From positions 1-31,040 of IMG/VR virus record IMGVR_UViG_3300013126_000146: DNA of 31,040 nucleotides. One strand, written 5' to 3'. Position numbers and translations under genes: made by a program. Positions 5,927 to 14,236 of this stretch are shown here, in pieces; the stretch's first letter is position 1; each line of letters begins with the position of its first letter. This DNA comes from a virus. Under the pieces are notes generated by a model. It worked only from the letters and a program-made list of their open reading frames with translations. It searched no databases and was not told where the DNA came from.

Positions 5927-6523
5927 ATGAACAATCGTAAACGCTTTGAACGGGTTTGTCTATTGTGCGGCAAGTTTGAATTGGTCAGGTCTGACCAGTT
6001 GAAAAGCAAATGTCGAGATTGCCAAAATAAACTTGGTGCACAGCAACTGGAAGAATTTCACAAATTGAATCCAGAAGCTGCTGGAAACGCATCCAGAAAA
6101 CATGGCATGCACAAGACACGTTTGTACCGCATACACAAAACAATGATGGAAAGATGCGGTCACATGGGTAGACGGCACAAATGGGCTATGTATTACGAAG
6201 ACAGAGGTATCAAAGTCTGCAAAGAATGGCACAACAGAGAGGTGTTTTTTGCTTGGGCTTTGACAAATGGATACTCTGACGAACTTGAGCTAGACAGAAT
6301 AGACAACGATAAAGGCTACCAACCAGATAATTGTCGTTGGGTTACACACAAACAAAATCAAAACAACAGAAGAAACAGCAGGTCTGTTCGTTGGTCTTCT
6401 TATGGTAATCAATGTTTTTGTTGTGGGTCATCTAAAAAACCCCATTTAGCAAAAGGATTGTGTTCCCCTTGCTATCAAAAGTCTATCTACATCCCCAACG
6501 CTTCAAAGATGCTTTTGCCCTAG
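5927..6523 (+). CDS. Free-standing HNH/homing-endonuclease-like protein with zinc knuckles (198 aa)
   Basis: The centre (about 58-150) has the pattern of phage homing-type endonucleases: HGMHKTRLYRIHKTMMERC, a YYEDRGIKVCKEW segment, FAWALTNGY, then ELDRIDNDKGYQPDNCRWVT and QNQNNRRN. The LDRIDNDxGYxPDNCRW segment is the hallmark of this group. N-terminal CxxC pairs (C11/C14, C29/C32) and a C-terminal set (C163-C166, C179/C182) suggest two zinc knuckles. ATG 5927 is chosen because earlier starts (5870, 5876) lie in the start region of the opposite 48-aa gene. It runs against the late strand, and its 3' end overlaps the convergent 84-aa gene by 41 bp, as expected for an inserted selfish gene. 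Confidence 0.75.
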   Translation: MNNRKRFERVCLLCGKFELVRSDQLKSKCRDCQNKLGAQQLEEFHKLNPEAAGNASRKHGMHKTRLYRIHKTMMERCGHMGRRHKWAMYYEDRGIKVCKEWHNREVFFAWALTNGYSDELELDRIDNDKGYQPDNCRWVTHKQNQNNRRNSRSVRWSSYGNQCFCCGSSKKPHLAKGLCSPCYQKSIYIPNASKMLLP

Positions 6524-6737
6524 TTGCAGGGCCTTTAGATTTTTTTACAACGCCTTTCATTCTGGCACAGAATGACTTGTGACGAGGGTTTGATGTATCT
6601 TTGGTTGGGGCTTTAAGGTTGCTACCTGTCGCCCTGTTTGCCTTTGCTCTGCCCTTGGCAGTCAGTCCCGCACCCGCTTTCACAGACAGCTTCTCGCCTC
6701 TGCCCACAGATAGGTTGGGAAACTTCTTTCTAGGCAT
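6483..6737 (-). CDS. Basic conserved phage protein (84 aa)
   Basis: A highly Lys/Arg-rich protein with Gly/Ala: NLSVGRGEKLSVKAGAGLTA, then a SFCARMKGVVKKSKGPATRA segment and KASLKRWGC at the end. The SFCARMKG...LKRW block recurs in small phage proteins encoded near lysis or tail genes. Its role is unknown, and binding to nucleic acid is plausible from charge alone. ATG 6737 overlaps the stop of the M15 peptidase gene by 8 nt, with CGAGG upstream. The 3' end overlaps the opposite endonuclease gene. Confidence 0.75.
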   Translation of the reverse strand: MPRKKFPNLSVGRGEKLSVKAGAGLTAKGRAKANRATGSNLKAPTKDTSNPRHKSFCARMKGVVKKSKGPATRAKASLKRWGCR

Positions 6738-7152
6738 AAAACCTCGTACCTTGTTTGTCTATGATTAAGGCTATCTTACGAGGTTCTGCATCATCTGTGT
6801 TAGGAATAGAGATGTGTGTCCATCCCAACTCTAGTATCAACTGGTCGTAAGGCAGTTTGGCATCATAAATAGCTTTTACCACTTGAGCAGAGGTCATCTG
6901 CGGTACACGAAAATCTGCGGCACACCCACGCAAATGTTGACTCACAGAAGTGCTTCCTACCGCATGGTTAACCTCTGGTGACCTGTACCCAGAATCAATG
7001 ATGATGGGCTTGCCCAACACCTTTCTCACCTGCTCTAAAAACTCAGCAAGCCTTTGTAAGTTGTTGATTTGTACCGCATTTGGGGTGTTGTCAAACTCCC
7101 TGTGGGAAGTGAATGTCAATTCGGCAAGGGTAAAGTGAGGCGTGAGCTTCAT
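6730..7152 (-). CDS. M15-family peptidoglycan peptidase (endolysin)
   Basis: A 140-residue Peptidase M15_3-type enzyme. It shows FTLAELTFTSH at the N-terminus, the conserved IIDSGYRSPEVNHAVGS, the zinc motif SQHLRGCAADF (H73, D80), and the second half DQLILELGWTHIS (E108 near the active site, H113 as third zinc ligand). Members cleave peptide cross-links of peptidoglycan, so this is the likely lysis enzyme. It lacks a signal peptide or membrane segment, so it needs the holin encoded immediately upstream (ATGA overlap) to reach the wall. Confidence 0.88.
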   Translation of the reverse strand: MKLTPHFTLAELTFTSHREFDNTPNAVQINNLQRLAEFLEQVRKVLGKPIIIDSGYRSPEVNHAVGSTSVSQHLRGCAADFRVPQMTSAQVVKAIYDAKLPYDQLILELGWTHISIPNTDDAEPRKIALIIDKQGTRFYA

Positions 7153-7556
7153 GGTCTAGCAACACCTTGCAACTTCTCAACCGTGCGTAAACCACCTAGT
7201 CCAAGCAAGCCTATCAACACAGGCATCATTTCAGACAGGTCAGCGGGGGCAATAGGAAAAGGTATTTGTTGGTACACAGAGAGGGCTTTGACAAGCGGTA
7301 TGCCTATCCAATTCCATGCACAGGCAGAGCCACATACCCAACCTATGAATGGCCTCCACCCAGAGACAAAAACAGAGGCATTCTGAGCCTCTGCTTTGTT
7401 GATTTCCATCTGACCTGTGATGACCGCAAGTTCACCCGACTGCTGAAGTTTTATCAACTCCAGTTTGGCTTGGGCAGCTTGGGAAGGGTCAGGCCATACC
7501 CTGTCGATAACCTTGTTGCCTACTTCTAAAAGAATAGAAACAGGGTCTAAGGCCAT
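7149..7556 (-). CDS. Holin of the 3TM/GTA family
   Basis: A 135-residue protein with an N-terminal amphipathic and charged helix (about 1-55, EINKAEAQNAS) and the family signature SGWRPFIGWVCG (65-76). Hydrophobic segments at about 69-98 and 108-124 (MMPVLIGLLGLGGL) follow. This matches the GTA_holin_3TM family, which forms membrane lesions to release endolysin. It is coupled to the peptidase gene by ATGA, and its start overlaps the upstream stop as TAATG. Confidence 0.85.
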   Translation of the reverse strand: MALDPVSILLEVGNKVIDRVWPDPSQAAQAKLELIKLQQSGELAVITGQMEINKAEAQNASVFVSGWRPFIGWVCGSACAWNWIGIPLVKALSVYQQIPFPIAPADLSEMMPVLIGLLGLGGLRTVEKLQGVARP

Positions 7557-7912
7557 TACGACAGTCCTTCACCTGGTGTCAGATACGCCTCTGGAGTACC
7601 TGTCTCAGAAACAAAGGTGACGTACACAGGTGCAGTGTTTGTCACTTGTGGGCCAGTAACAACCATGACAGTGTCGGGAGGAACAATCACAGAATATGTA
7701 GGAGAACCATTACTAGGCAATGCCACGTTTGCAGTAGCACTGTTGCTAATACGTACGTACACAGGCAACCCTGCGCCACCCGTAGGCTCATGGCTGACCA
7801 ACATGTACTGATTGGAGGGACTGTCAGAATAGACTGTAGTTTGCTGAATGGTGGTAGCCGCATTCAGCTTGTACGTTTTACCCATAGGCTGGAAGGCAAT
7901 GTTATTAGCCAT
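7556..7912 (-). CDS. Beta-rich structural-type protein (118 aa)
   Basis: The sequence alternates Thr/Val/Ser beta strands (VYVRISNSATANVAL, YSVIVPPDTVMVV) and ends EAYLTPGEGLS. The layout and the NQY and TPG-G landmarks resemble the protein encoded at 16894-17223, so they look like distant paralogues. Small virion surface or tip proteins of this kind bind capsid or tail, but no specific role is supported. It is the last structural-type gene before the holin. Its start overlaps the upstream stop as TGATG. Confidence 0.6.
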   Translation of the reverse strand: MANNIAFQPMGKTYKLNAATTIQQTTVYSDSPSNQYMLVSHEPTGGAGLPVYVRISNSATANVALPSNGSPTYSVIVPPDTVMVVTGPQVTNTAPVYVTFVSETGTPEAYLTPGEGLS

Positions 7913-8127
7913 CAGTAGACCTTTCCACCACCACCAGAAGTAGGCGATTCCTTGCGGGTGAAGTAATCGTTAGGTTGATTGTTTTTGAAGTTCCAGACAG
8001 ACTGGAAGCCACCTGCGGGAAGTTTGCCAGGGGTAAATTCACCAGGCATACACAATTTGTTTTGTATGACACCAGTGCCAACTTGAGCCTCTAACTTAGT
8101 TGTCTTTACTTTCGGAATCATGTCCAT
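7912..8127 (-). CDS. Hypothetical late protein (71 aa)
   Basis: A good AAAGGAG ribosome site lies before ATG 8127, within the end of the upstream membrane-protein gene (32-nt overlap). The protein is rich in Lys, Gly and Pro (MPGEFTPGKLPAGGFQSVW) and ends in a flexible SGGGGKVY. No domain is recognised. Translational coupling with both neighbours supports its being real. Confidence 0.65.
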   Translation of the reverse strand: MDMIPKVKTTKLEAQVGTGVIQNKLCMPGEFTPGKLPAGGFQSVWNFKNNQPNDYFTRKESPTSGGGGKVY

Positions 8128-8317
8128 GTTTTTTCTCCTTTACCATTACTAGCAGATAACTGAATATTACATAAATTGCAAGTATTGTCACCCTCTCCCA
8201 ACCCATCCCCCACATGGCCCAACAAGCCAGTCCACAAGAGGTGAGCAGAGCAAGAATAGTGATAAGGCGTTCTGACAGCACCTGTAGTGCCAAGCGAATG
8301 ATTGCGGTTGCTTCCAT
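8096..8317 (-). CDS. Small two-helix membrane protein, possible accessory lysis protein
   Basis: A strong AAGGAG site precedes ATG 8317. Residues about 18-37 (LITILALLTSCGLACWAMWG) and 43-60 (VTILAIYVIFSYLLVMV) are hydrophobic. A charged tail follows (KEKKHGHDSESKDN), probably cytoplasmic. Two-helix proteins beside a holin are often second holins, antiholins or pinholins. This is inference from topology and position only; no family signature is seen. Confidence 0.6.
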   Translation of the reverse strand: MEATAIIRLALQVLSERLITILALLTSCGLACWAMWGMGWERVTILAIYVIFSYLLVMVKEKKHGHDSESKDN

Positions 8318-8349
8318 TTTCTCTCCTTAATGTCGGGATAACCATATTA

Positions 8350-8559
8350 TCATGTCTCCTCGTCATCATCTCCAAACAGACCAGCACCGTATCCCTCGTC
8401 AGCGTCCTTCATCTTCAAGGCTTCTAGCTTTAAAGCACGGTCAATGACTTTCATCTTGTCGGTGATAGAGGACGTTTGGTCAGACATGACCTCTGCCATC
8501 AGCTTGTTGATGTGCTTCTCAAGCTCTGGGTTTATACCCCTGTCCTTCTTTTTGCTCAT
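8350..8559 (-). CDS. Conserved small acidic/charged protein (69 aa)
   Basis: The protein is helical: LEKHINKLMAEVM, then a conserved-looking ITDKMKVIDRALKLEALKM and a Gly/Asp/Glu tail (LFGDDDEET). The DKMKVIDRALKLEALK helix is a pattern I recall from small phage late proteins of unknown role. Its start overlaps the stop of the 58-aa gene (ATGA at 8556-8559). Confidence 0.7.
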   Translation of the reverse strand: MSKKKDRGINPELEKHINKLMAEVMSDQTSSITDKMKVIDRALKLEALKMKDADEGYGAGLFGDDDEET

Positions 8560-8732
8560 CGCTTCATCTTGCGAGGCTCGGCACGTTTCATTTGCTTTGC
8601 CTGTTCTTTCATCATCATGCGGTTGTAGTCCTCAGACGCACGAAGCTCGTTTTCTCCACCCTCACGGGCCATGCGGTCGATTTGGGCTTGTGTGTACTTG
8701 CCCATAGATTTTTTGTCGTACTGGTCTTTCAT
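8556..8732 (-). CDS. Small charged helical protein (58 aa)
   Basis: The frame runs from ATG 8732 to TGA 8556 with TAGGAAA upstream. The product begins MKDQYDKKSMGKYTQAQIDR and ends KRAEPRKMKR, a Lys/Arg/Glu/Met-rich helix. It is linked by ATGA overlaps to the genes on both sides (8729-8732 and 8556-8559), which is the main evidence. Function is unknown. It is one of three consecutive basic mini-proteins here. Confidence 0.65.
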   Translation of the reverse strand: MKDQYDKKSMGKYTQAQIDRMAREGGENELRASEDYNRMMMKEQAKQMKRAEPRKMKR

Positions 8733-8872
8733 TGTTTCCTAGCCTTTCTTTTGGCTTTTCTTGCCGTTGTGAGTGCAATAGCAATTGCTTGCTTTTGCGG
8801 TTTACCCGCCTTCATCTCTCTGCGGATGTTGGCAGAAATGGTTTTCTGACTACTACCTTGTTTCAATGGCAT
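8729..8872 (-). CDS. DUF6496-like basic mini-protein (47 aa)
   Basis: The peptide reads MPLKQGSSQKTISANIRREM, then KAGKPQKQAIAIALTTARKA and a basic end. The SxKTISxNIRxEMKAGKPQKQAIAIAL core is a widely recurring short phage protein family (DUF6496, by recall) with no known role. It is probably a small helical virion or nucleic-acid-associated protein. ATG 8872 follows GGAG and comes 1 nt after the TAG of the 866-aa gene. Confidence 0.75.
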   Translation of the reverse strand: MPLKQGSSQKTISANIRREMKAGKPQKQAIAIALTTARKAKRKARKQ

Positions 8873-8873
8873 A

Positions 8874-11474
8874 CTAATCTCCAGTTACAGTTTCTATAAT
8901 TGCACCTACAGGTCTTGGAACGCCATAACCTAAAATTGCGTTGTTTATCAATCTTTGTGTTATAGACATCTTGTCTGCCAAGGATGCAGGTGCTACATAG
9001 ATTTCGTTTAACTTTGCAGCAATAGCATCTGTTTGAGACTTGGTCATCAATCCGTATGACACCAAGTCATCACTGATATATTTCCAATCGTTAATTGCTC
9101 CCTTTAAGCTACCCCCTGCTTTGTCGGCTATAACTTGACCAACGGCTTTAGCAAATTGTTCTTTGCCATCAGGCTCAGCCAAAACAATACGAGACATCTC
9201 TTCAAACTCAGCACGGTTTTTGCCTAGAATAATGTCTCGCACACGCCTAGAGTCTGTTGTTCCAGCAAGAATTACTTTAGCCTTATCTTCTGCGGCTTGT
9301 CTGATTGCAGATGCTTCTGTACCAGCTTGTTTTGTAACAGCGGCGGCTTCTTTTTCACCAGTAGCTTTAATCTCAGATGCTGTTTTCTTTTCCAGCTTCA
9401 ATGCTTTTGCAGCATCTTGTATGCGTTTTTGCTCAACCTTTGCCGCTTGCTTTTCTGCTTCAGAGGTAATTATTGGAGTTTGCTTTGTCAACATCTCTGG
9501 CAAACCTTGCGCTTCTGTACGCAAAGCTGTAGCAAGTTTTCCTCTTGCGCCACCAAATTGTTCTGCCCTTGCAAGGTTTGTAACATACGCTTGAACTTTT
9601 GCTTGCAAGTCAGACAAAGATGGGTGAGACAAGAAGTCTTGATTCTTTGCTTGGTTTAACCATGAACTTGCCTGTTGAGCATTCATTCCTCTAAGCTGAC
9701 TTGCAACATAGTCACCAGCGGTTTGTCTTACTAGACGTTCATCACCTGTCTGCGTAATTAACCTGTCAACCCCTGTTCTATTAGAGAAAAATACATTTCC
9801 AAGTTCGGCAGGTGGCTTTAACACATCTGCTGTACCTTGTTCTATCTCAGTCAGAGATTTACCTGCCTTCGTTTCAAACAACTCTAAACGCTTAGTAGCC
9901 TGTGCCCAGTTGTCTTGCAAGGCTTTACGCTGTACTTGACCAACATAATCTTCTTGCAACTTCTTGAGCAAGGCATAAGCATTTTGCTGAACTTGTCCTT
10001 TTACCGCCTCATAACCTTCAGGTGGATTCTTAAACACTGTGCCAGCAAACCTACGAGCATCATCAGCCGCTTCAAAAGATGAATTGAAAACTCTATAAAA
10101 CCTACCGCCATCTTGTTGCACAGGGAAACCAAGGTTTGATGCTGCCTTTGCTTGTTCTTCTGTCAACTCATAACGCTGGTCAATTACAGAGTCTCGAATA
10201 CGCTTGTAAAAGGCAAGCACACCTGAGTCTGTAACTCTACGCACAGTTGGTGATGTAACTGGGTCAAAAGGTCGTGTAAGAGCTTCTATTTGTTTGTAAG
10301 CATCCATGTCAGACAGTTTTATGCCCTTGGATTCATTTGCCGCAACAATTTTTGCTTGCTCTTGACGCAAAGTCTTATCAAGCTCATCCCTTTCTTTAAT
10401 AATGGTTTTTTGTCTTTCTAAGGTAGTTTTTTGTACAGGCGTAAATACATCTGTCAAAGGCTTATCTTGTCCGATAGTTTTTATTTCTGCTTGCGCCTTG
10501 CCAATGTTTTGCTGACTTCTTTGTGTCAACTCACCTGATTTTTTTCTCAAGTTTGCAATTTGAGCACGGGTTTGTTTTTCAAGTTGTTGAACTTTAGCTT
10601 GAGCTTTACTGAGAATATCTTTTGCATCCATCTCTGCAAGTTGACGTACAGACGGACTGTAAGACCTTGCTCTTGCTCTAATTTCATTTGCACGTTTTGT
10701 AGCATCATCTAAGATTTGTTTTGATTGAAAAGCGGCTTGTGATTCTATTGTTGCTGCATCTGTTGCCGCTGTACTACGCAACCGTGCTACATCTTTCTTG
10801 AGCATCTCAACAATTTCTTTTTCTGCTTCTATGCTGCTATGACCACCACGGATGTCATCTAGCTTTTTTTGAATAAACGCACGTTGTTCTGCTGAAAGAT
10901 TAGGTGCAGCAATACCTTGCTCTTGCAATAACTGTCCTACAGTTCTGCCTGTAGAAAAGCCAGGTATGCCCATCTTTGTACCTAATGCAGAAATCAAACC
11001 ACCTGTCTTTGTGCCTAAATACTGAACAGGAACAGGGCCAAGAGTGCTTGCTGTCAGTCGAGTTAACTCAGCACCAAGGCCAGGGCCATATTGAGATTCA
11101 TAAACTTGACCAGCAGTTTCTCCAGCCACACCACCAACAACACCTGTTGCCATTGCCGCAGGGCGTGATGACTTCATTGCTGTTCCAGCCAACTCCAAAC
11201 CAGTACCTACATATCTAGCTACTCTTCCAGCAGAGCCAGGTAAAACTTCACCCTTGCGTATAACCTTGCCTGTGGTTTCTGCTATCTCAGGAAACACAGT
11301 ACCAGCAATACCACCTATCAAACCTTGGCGACCTACTTCAACAGCTTGTCCCGCTATGTCTTTTTTAGGTTTGTCTTCTGCATAGGTTTGTTCAAGTATG
11401 GGTGAGTCAACAACATCAACATCAGACAGTTTTAATTTAACTGGCTTATCTTCGGTTACTTCAGAAAGTTTCAT
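8874..11474 (-). CDS. Large internal virion / ejection-type protein (866 aa)
   Basis: The N-terminus has repeated KLSEV/KLSDVD motifs. Glycine-rich, membrane-like stretches follow at about 50-62 (GLIGGIAGTVF) and 106-123 (AAMATGVVGGVAGETAG). Long Ala/Lys/Glu/Gln coiled coils lie at about 190-380 and 650-760. A third KLSD motif (GIKLSDMDAYKQIEAL) lies near 400. Size, coiled coils and position after the tail genes match the ejected core proteins of podoviruses. No lysozyme or transglycosylase motif is visible. The start overlaps the upstream stop (ATGA). Function is inferred from context and composition. Confidence 0.65.
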   Translation of the reverse strand: MKLSEVTEDKPVKLKLSDVDVVDSPILEQTYAEDKPKKDIAGQAVEVGRQGLIGGIAGTVFPEIAETTGKVIRKGEVLPGSAGRVARYVGTGLELAGTAMKSSRPAAMATGVVGGVAGETAGQVYESQYGPGLGAELTRLTASTLGPVPVQYLGTKTGGLISALGTKMGIPGFSTGRTVGQLLQEQGIAAPNLSAEQRAFIQKKLDDIRGGHSSIEAEKEIVEMLKKDVARLRSTAATDAATIESQAAFQSKQILDDATKRANEIRARARSYSPSVRQLAEMDAKDILSKAQAKVQQLEKQTRAQIANLRKKSGELTQRSQQNIGKAQAEIKTIGQDKPLTDVFTPVQKTTLERQKTIIKERDELDKTLRQEQAKIVAANESKGIKLSDMDAYKQIEALTRPFDPVTSPTVRRVTDSGVLAFYKRIRDSVIDQRYELTEEQAKAASNLGFPVQQDGGRFYRVFNSSFEAADDARRFAGTVFKNPPEGYEAVKGQVQQNAYALLKKLQEDYVGQVQRKALQDNWAQATKRLELFETKAGKSLTEIEQGTADVLKPPAELGNVFFSNRTGVDRLITQTGDERLVRQTAGDYVASQLRGMNAQQASSWLNQAKNQDFLSHPSLSDLQAKVQAYVTNLARAEQFGGARGKLATALRTEAQGLPEMLTKQTPIITSEAEKQAAKVEQKRIQDAAKALKLEKKTASEIKATGEKEAAAVTKQAGTEASAIRQAAEDKAKVILAGTTDSRRVRDIILGKNRAEFEEMSRIVLAEPDGKEQFAKAVGQVIADKAGGSLKGAINDWKYISDDLVSYGLMTKSQTDAIAAKLNEIYVAPASLADKMSITQRLINNAILGYGVPRPVGAIIETVTGD

Positions 11475-13081
11475 TTCACTTCCTCAATATCAGGGTCATT
11501 AGGGTCATCAAGACCAATAATTCGGTAAGTCTTATTGCCTTTTTTAATTATTTGGTTCATCTCATATTTATTTTGTGTGTCTTGTTGCTTCATACTTACG
11601 TTTGGAACAATTTGAGGTTGTGTCAAAAGTTGTTCCATTTTTTTTCCTAAAGGCTTTCTGTTTGCTTTTAATACATTTAAAGTGTCTTCCACACTAAATG
11701 GCACAGTTCGATTTATTCTTTCAATATTTTTAAGATTGTTTTGTTTTTGACCAGGTGTTGCGCCTGGCATTTCAGCATGTACCTTAATGCCTGTTTCAAT
11801 TTCTTGTTTAACACGAGCAAGATAAATTGCCATATTAATAGCATCATCTCCCTCTCTTGGTTTAATTGCGCTAAAACTTGCTATTGCTGCTCTTGTTGAA
11901 CCATTAGCAAGACCTTGAGCCTCTAACCTAGCAAGAGCAGCATCTAAGCTGTTTGCTATTTGTTCAAAAGCACGTTGGTCTTTATCTGTAACTTTTCGTG
12001 CGGCAAAAGCTGTAATGTTTCGCAAGACAGTATCTCTGTCTGCTCCTATCATTCCAGCAAAAATAGGAGACTCAGCAACTGCTGGCAAATTTGTCAAGTT
12101 AACTAAATCATTGGTAGCGTTTTCAATATTGCCATACACCCGTGAAGCAAATGTCAAAGCGTTTTGACCTTGTCTTCCTGGTTGTGACGCTCTTAATTCT
12201 GCCAATTGTTTGTTTTGCTCCCTAGCAAGCCTTGCTCTTTCATCTGCCGCAAGACGATTTTCTCTAGCTATGCGCTCTTGTTGCGCTCTGGCTGCTGCGG
12301 CATCTGCTCTAGCATCTGCTTTTGATTGCAAATTATTTTGCAAGTTGACAAGAGTGTCTACATCTTTTCTCACACCCCTGACGGCATTTAGTACAGCAAC
12401 ATTGCCTACCTTATCTTTCAGAGCTTTTAACAGCGGAGGATTTTCTGCTCTTGCAAGAGCAACCGTTATTCTTTGTTCTCTAGCTTGAGCATCATATTTT
12501 TTAACATCCATAGCCTCTGTCAACTCTTTTTCAAGAGTTGTAATTTTTGTTTGCATGGCTTTGAAGTTTTTATCAAATATGTCTTTTTCTTTTTTGTATA
12601 GGTCTGCTCTACCTTTTTGGTAACCTTCTAACATGCCATTCATGGCTGACATGGCAAGTTGCGAATTATCTTTACCAACCACCATCCCAACCACACTTAT
12701 CAAAGAAAACAAAACAGCAAGGTTTTGTGCTGTGTCTTGTGTAGGCACAAAAGCCATATTTCTCAATTCTTGTCGACCTTCTGTCAAAGCCTTGCGTTCT
12801 GGCAAGCCTTGCATTTCTTGACCAATCTCTGTGTACATCTTTGCTTTTTGTTCTGCTTCTGTAGCTTTTTCTGCACGTCTGGCTGCTTCTATGGCAACTT
12901 CAGCTTCACCTACTTTTTGTTCAGCTAATATCTCTGCATCTTTTATTTCTTTATACGCAGGGCCAACTTCTTTACTTCCTAAATAACCTTTAGGAGATTC
13001 TTTAGCGCTTGTTAATAATCCACTTGAAAGTGGAAGTTTTGGAATACTAGCTAATTCTTTGATTGCAGTATCAACCATCAT
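11471..13081 (-). CDS. Coiled-coil virion / ejection-type protein (536 aa)
   Basis: Heptad-rich Ala/Glu/Lys helices span about 45-110 (EAEVAIEAARRAEKATEAEQ) and 165-310 (repeated RADA/RLAREQ). Between them lies a hydrophobic segment at about 120-150 (AVLFSLISVVGMVVG). This composition is typical of internal ejection proteins that stack inside the capsid and form the periplasmic channel. Two adjacent ATGs (13081, 13078) are possible starts; the first overlaps the upstream stop as ATGA. No enzymatic motif is seen. Confidence 0.65.
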   Translation of the reverse strand: MMVDTAIKELASIPKLPLSSGLLTSAKESPKGYLGSKEVGPAYKEIKDAEILAEQKVGEAEVAIEAARRAEKATEAEQKAKMYTEIGQEMQGLPERKALTEGRQELRNMAFVPTQDTAQNLAVLFSLISVVGMVVGKDNSQLAMSAMNGMLEGYQKGRADLYKKEKDIFDKNFKAMQTKITTLEKELTEAMDVKKYDAQAREQRITVALARAENPPLLKALKDKVGNVAVLNAVRGVRKDVDTLVNLQNNLQSKADARADAAAARAQQERIARENRLAADERARLAREQNKQLAELRASQPGRQGQNALTFASRVYGNIENATNDLVNLTNLPAVAESPIFAGMIGADRDTVLRNITAFAARKVTDKDQRAFEQIANSLDAALARLEAQGLANGSTRAAIASFSAIKPREGDDAINMAIYLARVKQEIETGIKVHAEMPGATPGQKQNNLKNIERINRTVPFSVEDTLNVLKANRKPLGKKMEQLLTQPQIVPNVSMKQQDTQNKYEMNQIIKKGNKTYRIIGLDDPNDPDIEEVK

Positions 13082-14220
13082 AAAACTCCTGTTTGTGTTT
13101 GCTGTCCAGGTGTATTTGAAGTTGAACCAAATACAGTTCTAGCGATATTGTTGAAATAACTGCTTGTTAATGCACTGACATATTGGTCTGCTTGTAATCC
13201 TGTCTTGATAGCACCCAAGGCAACTTGGTCACCAATACCTGACAACTTCAATCCATAGTCATACTGGTTTTGTAACAACTGGTTGCGGAAGGCTTCTATC
13301 TGAGCGGCAGTCTGCGCTGCGCCCACCCCACCTCTGGCAGCAGCACCTTGCGCCACTTGCGCTTGGACAGCCTGTAATTGTTGTTGGGCAGCGGGGGTAA
13401 GCTCACCCGCTTGAGCTTGGCGTTGCAATTCTGCACCTTTTGCTTGATAAGGTGCGGCAAGACGCTGTTGCTCTTCTTTTGCTTTACGGCCTTGCTCTGC
13501 GGCATCTTTGGCTCGTTTAGCGCCTAAAACAGCTTGTACGCCTCCTATACCTAATCTAGCAAGCGTGTCTTTGCTGATACCCAAATACTTGGATAAATCG
13601 TCTATTCGTTCCCCTATAGAGCGTTGTGCAGGGGGCGTAGTGTCAAAAGAAACATCTCGTTTTGAACTTACATCGTATGCGCCACCAAGCGTAGGTGTAT
13701 AACCAGGCAAAATGTCTGTAGAAGGAACAGCCATTCCAAGTTGAGCACTTGGTTGACTACCATAGTATCCTCCACCTGCTATAGGAGCGCCTAAAGAGTA
13801 ATCAGCAGATGGTCGCAAAGATAAACCTCGACCTTCCATAGGTGGCTCAATATCTTGATATGAAGAAACAGCACTATATTGTGGTAGTTGAGAAGCACTT
13901 CCATACAGCGTGACAGGCGTTGTATATGGCTGCATATAGTCAGGAGCGGGGGCAGGAGGCAAATCTGTTACTGAAGGCTCTGCCAAATAAACAGGTGTAC
14001 CAGCTTCAGGTTGACTGTAATATTGTTCAGGGTCGTATTCAAAAGTAGGAATTCCTGTTTGCAAGTCAGGCATACCGCTACCACCTCTAGACTTTAGTAA
14101 CTCTGCTTCTTCTGGAGTAATGTAAGCAAGAATGTGGTTTTCAGGTGCTTTTGCTTGCAACAGACGGGCTATCTGGCGCACATCCGCACCTATACGGGTC
14201 ATTTTCTTTAATGTTGCCAT
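13078..14220 (-). CDS. Virion protein with N-terminal LLK-GGSG motif (380 aa)
   Basis: Residues 27-50 (ENHILAYITPEEAELLKSRG followed by GSGMPDLQTGIPTF) form a conserved phage pattern (HIxPEEAxLLKxxGGSG...TGxPxF) found in large virion proteins. The middle (55-205) is Pro/Tyr/Ser-rich and disordered. The end (205-380) is an Ala/Gln coiled coil, then an NQYDYGLKLSGIGDQVALG helix. Together with its neighbours it probably belongs to the internal or ejection group. The ribosome site AGGAG sits inside the final codons of the upstream gene. Confidence 0.65.
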   Translation of the reverse strand: MATLKKMTRIGADVRQIARLLQAKAPENHILAYITPEEAELLKSRGGSGMPDLQTGIPTFEYDPEQYYSQPEAGTPVYLAEPSVTDLPPAPAPDYMQPYTTPVTLYGSASQLPQYSAVSSYQDIEPPMEGRGLSLRPSADYSLGAPIAGGGYYGSQPSAQLGMAVPSTDILPGYTPTLGGAYDVSSKRDVSFDTTPPAQRSIGERIDDLSKYLGISKDTLARLGIGGVQAVLGAKRAKDAAEQGRKAKEEQQRLAAPYQAKGAELQRQAQAGELTPAAQQQLQAVQAQVAQGAAARGGVGAAQTAAQIEAFRNQLLQNQYDYGLKLSGIGDQVALGAIKTGLQADQYVSALTSSYFNNIARTVFGSTSNTPGQQTQTGVL

Positions 14221-14236
14221 GTCACACTCCTAAAGC
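14215..14236 (-). repeat. Copy 1 of a 22-bp gene-junction repeat
   Basis: This stretch is identical at 21 of 22 bases to 15637-15658. On the minus strand both encode the last residues LGV of one gene, the TGA, an embedded AGGAG ribosome site and the ATG plus next codon of the following gene. Confidence 0.6.

Noticed and set aside
8444-8849. Plus-strand hydrophobic ORFs near 8444-8849
   Set aside because: They are antisense to three small coupled basic genes. The hydrophobicity comes from reading Lys/Arg-rich codons in reverse.
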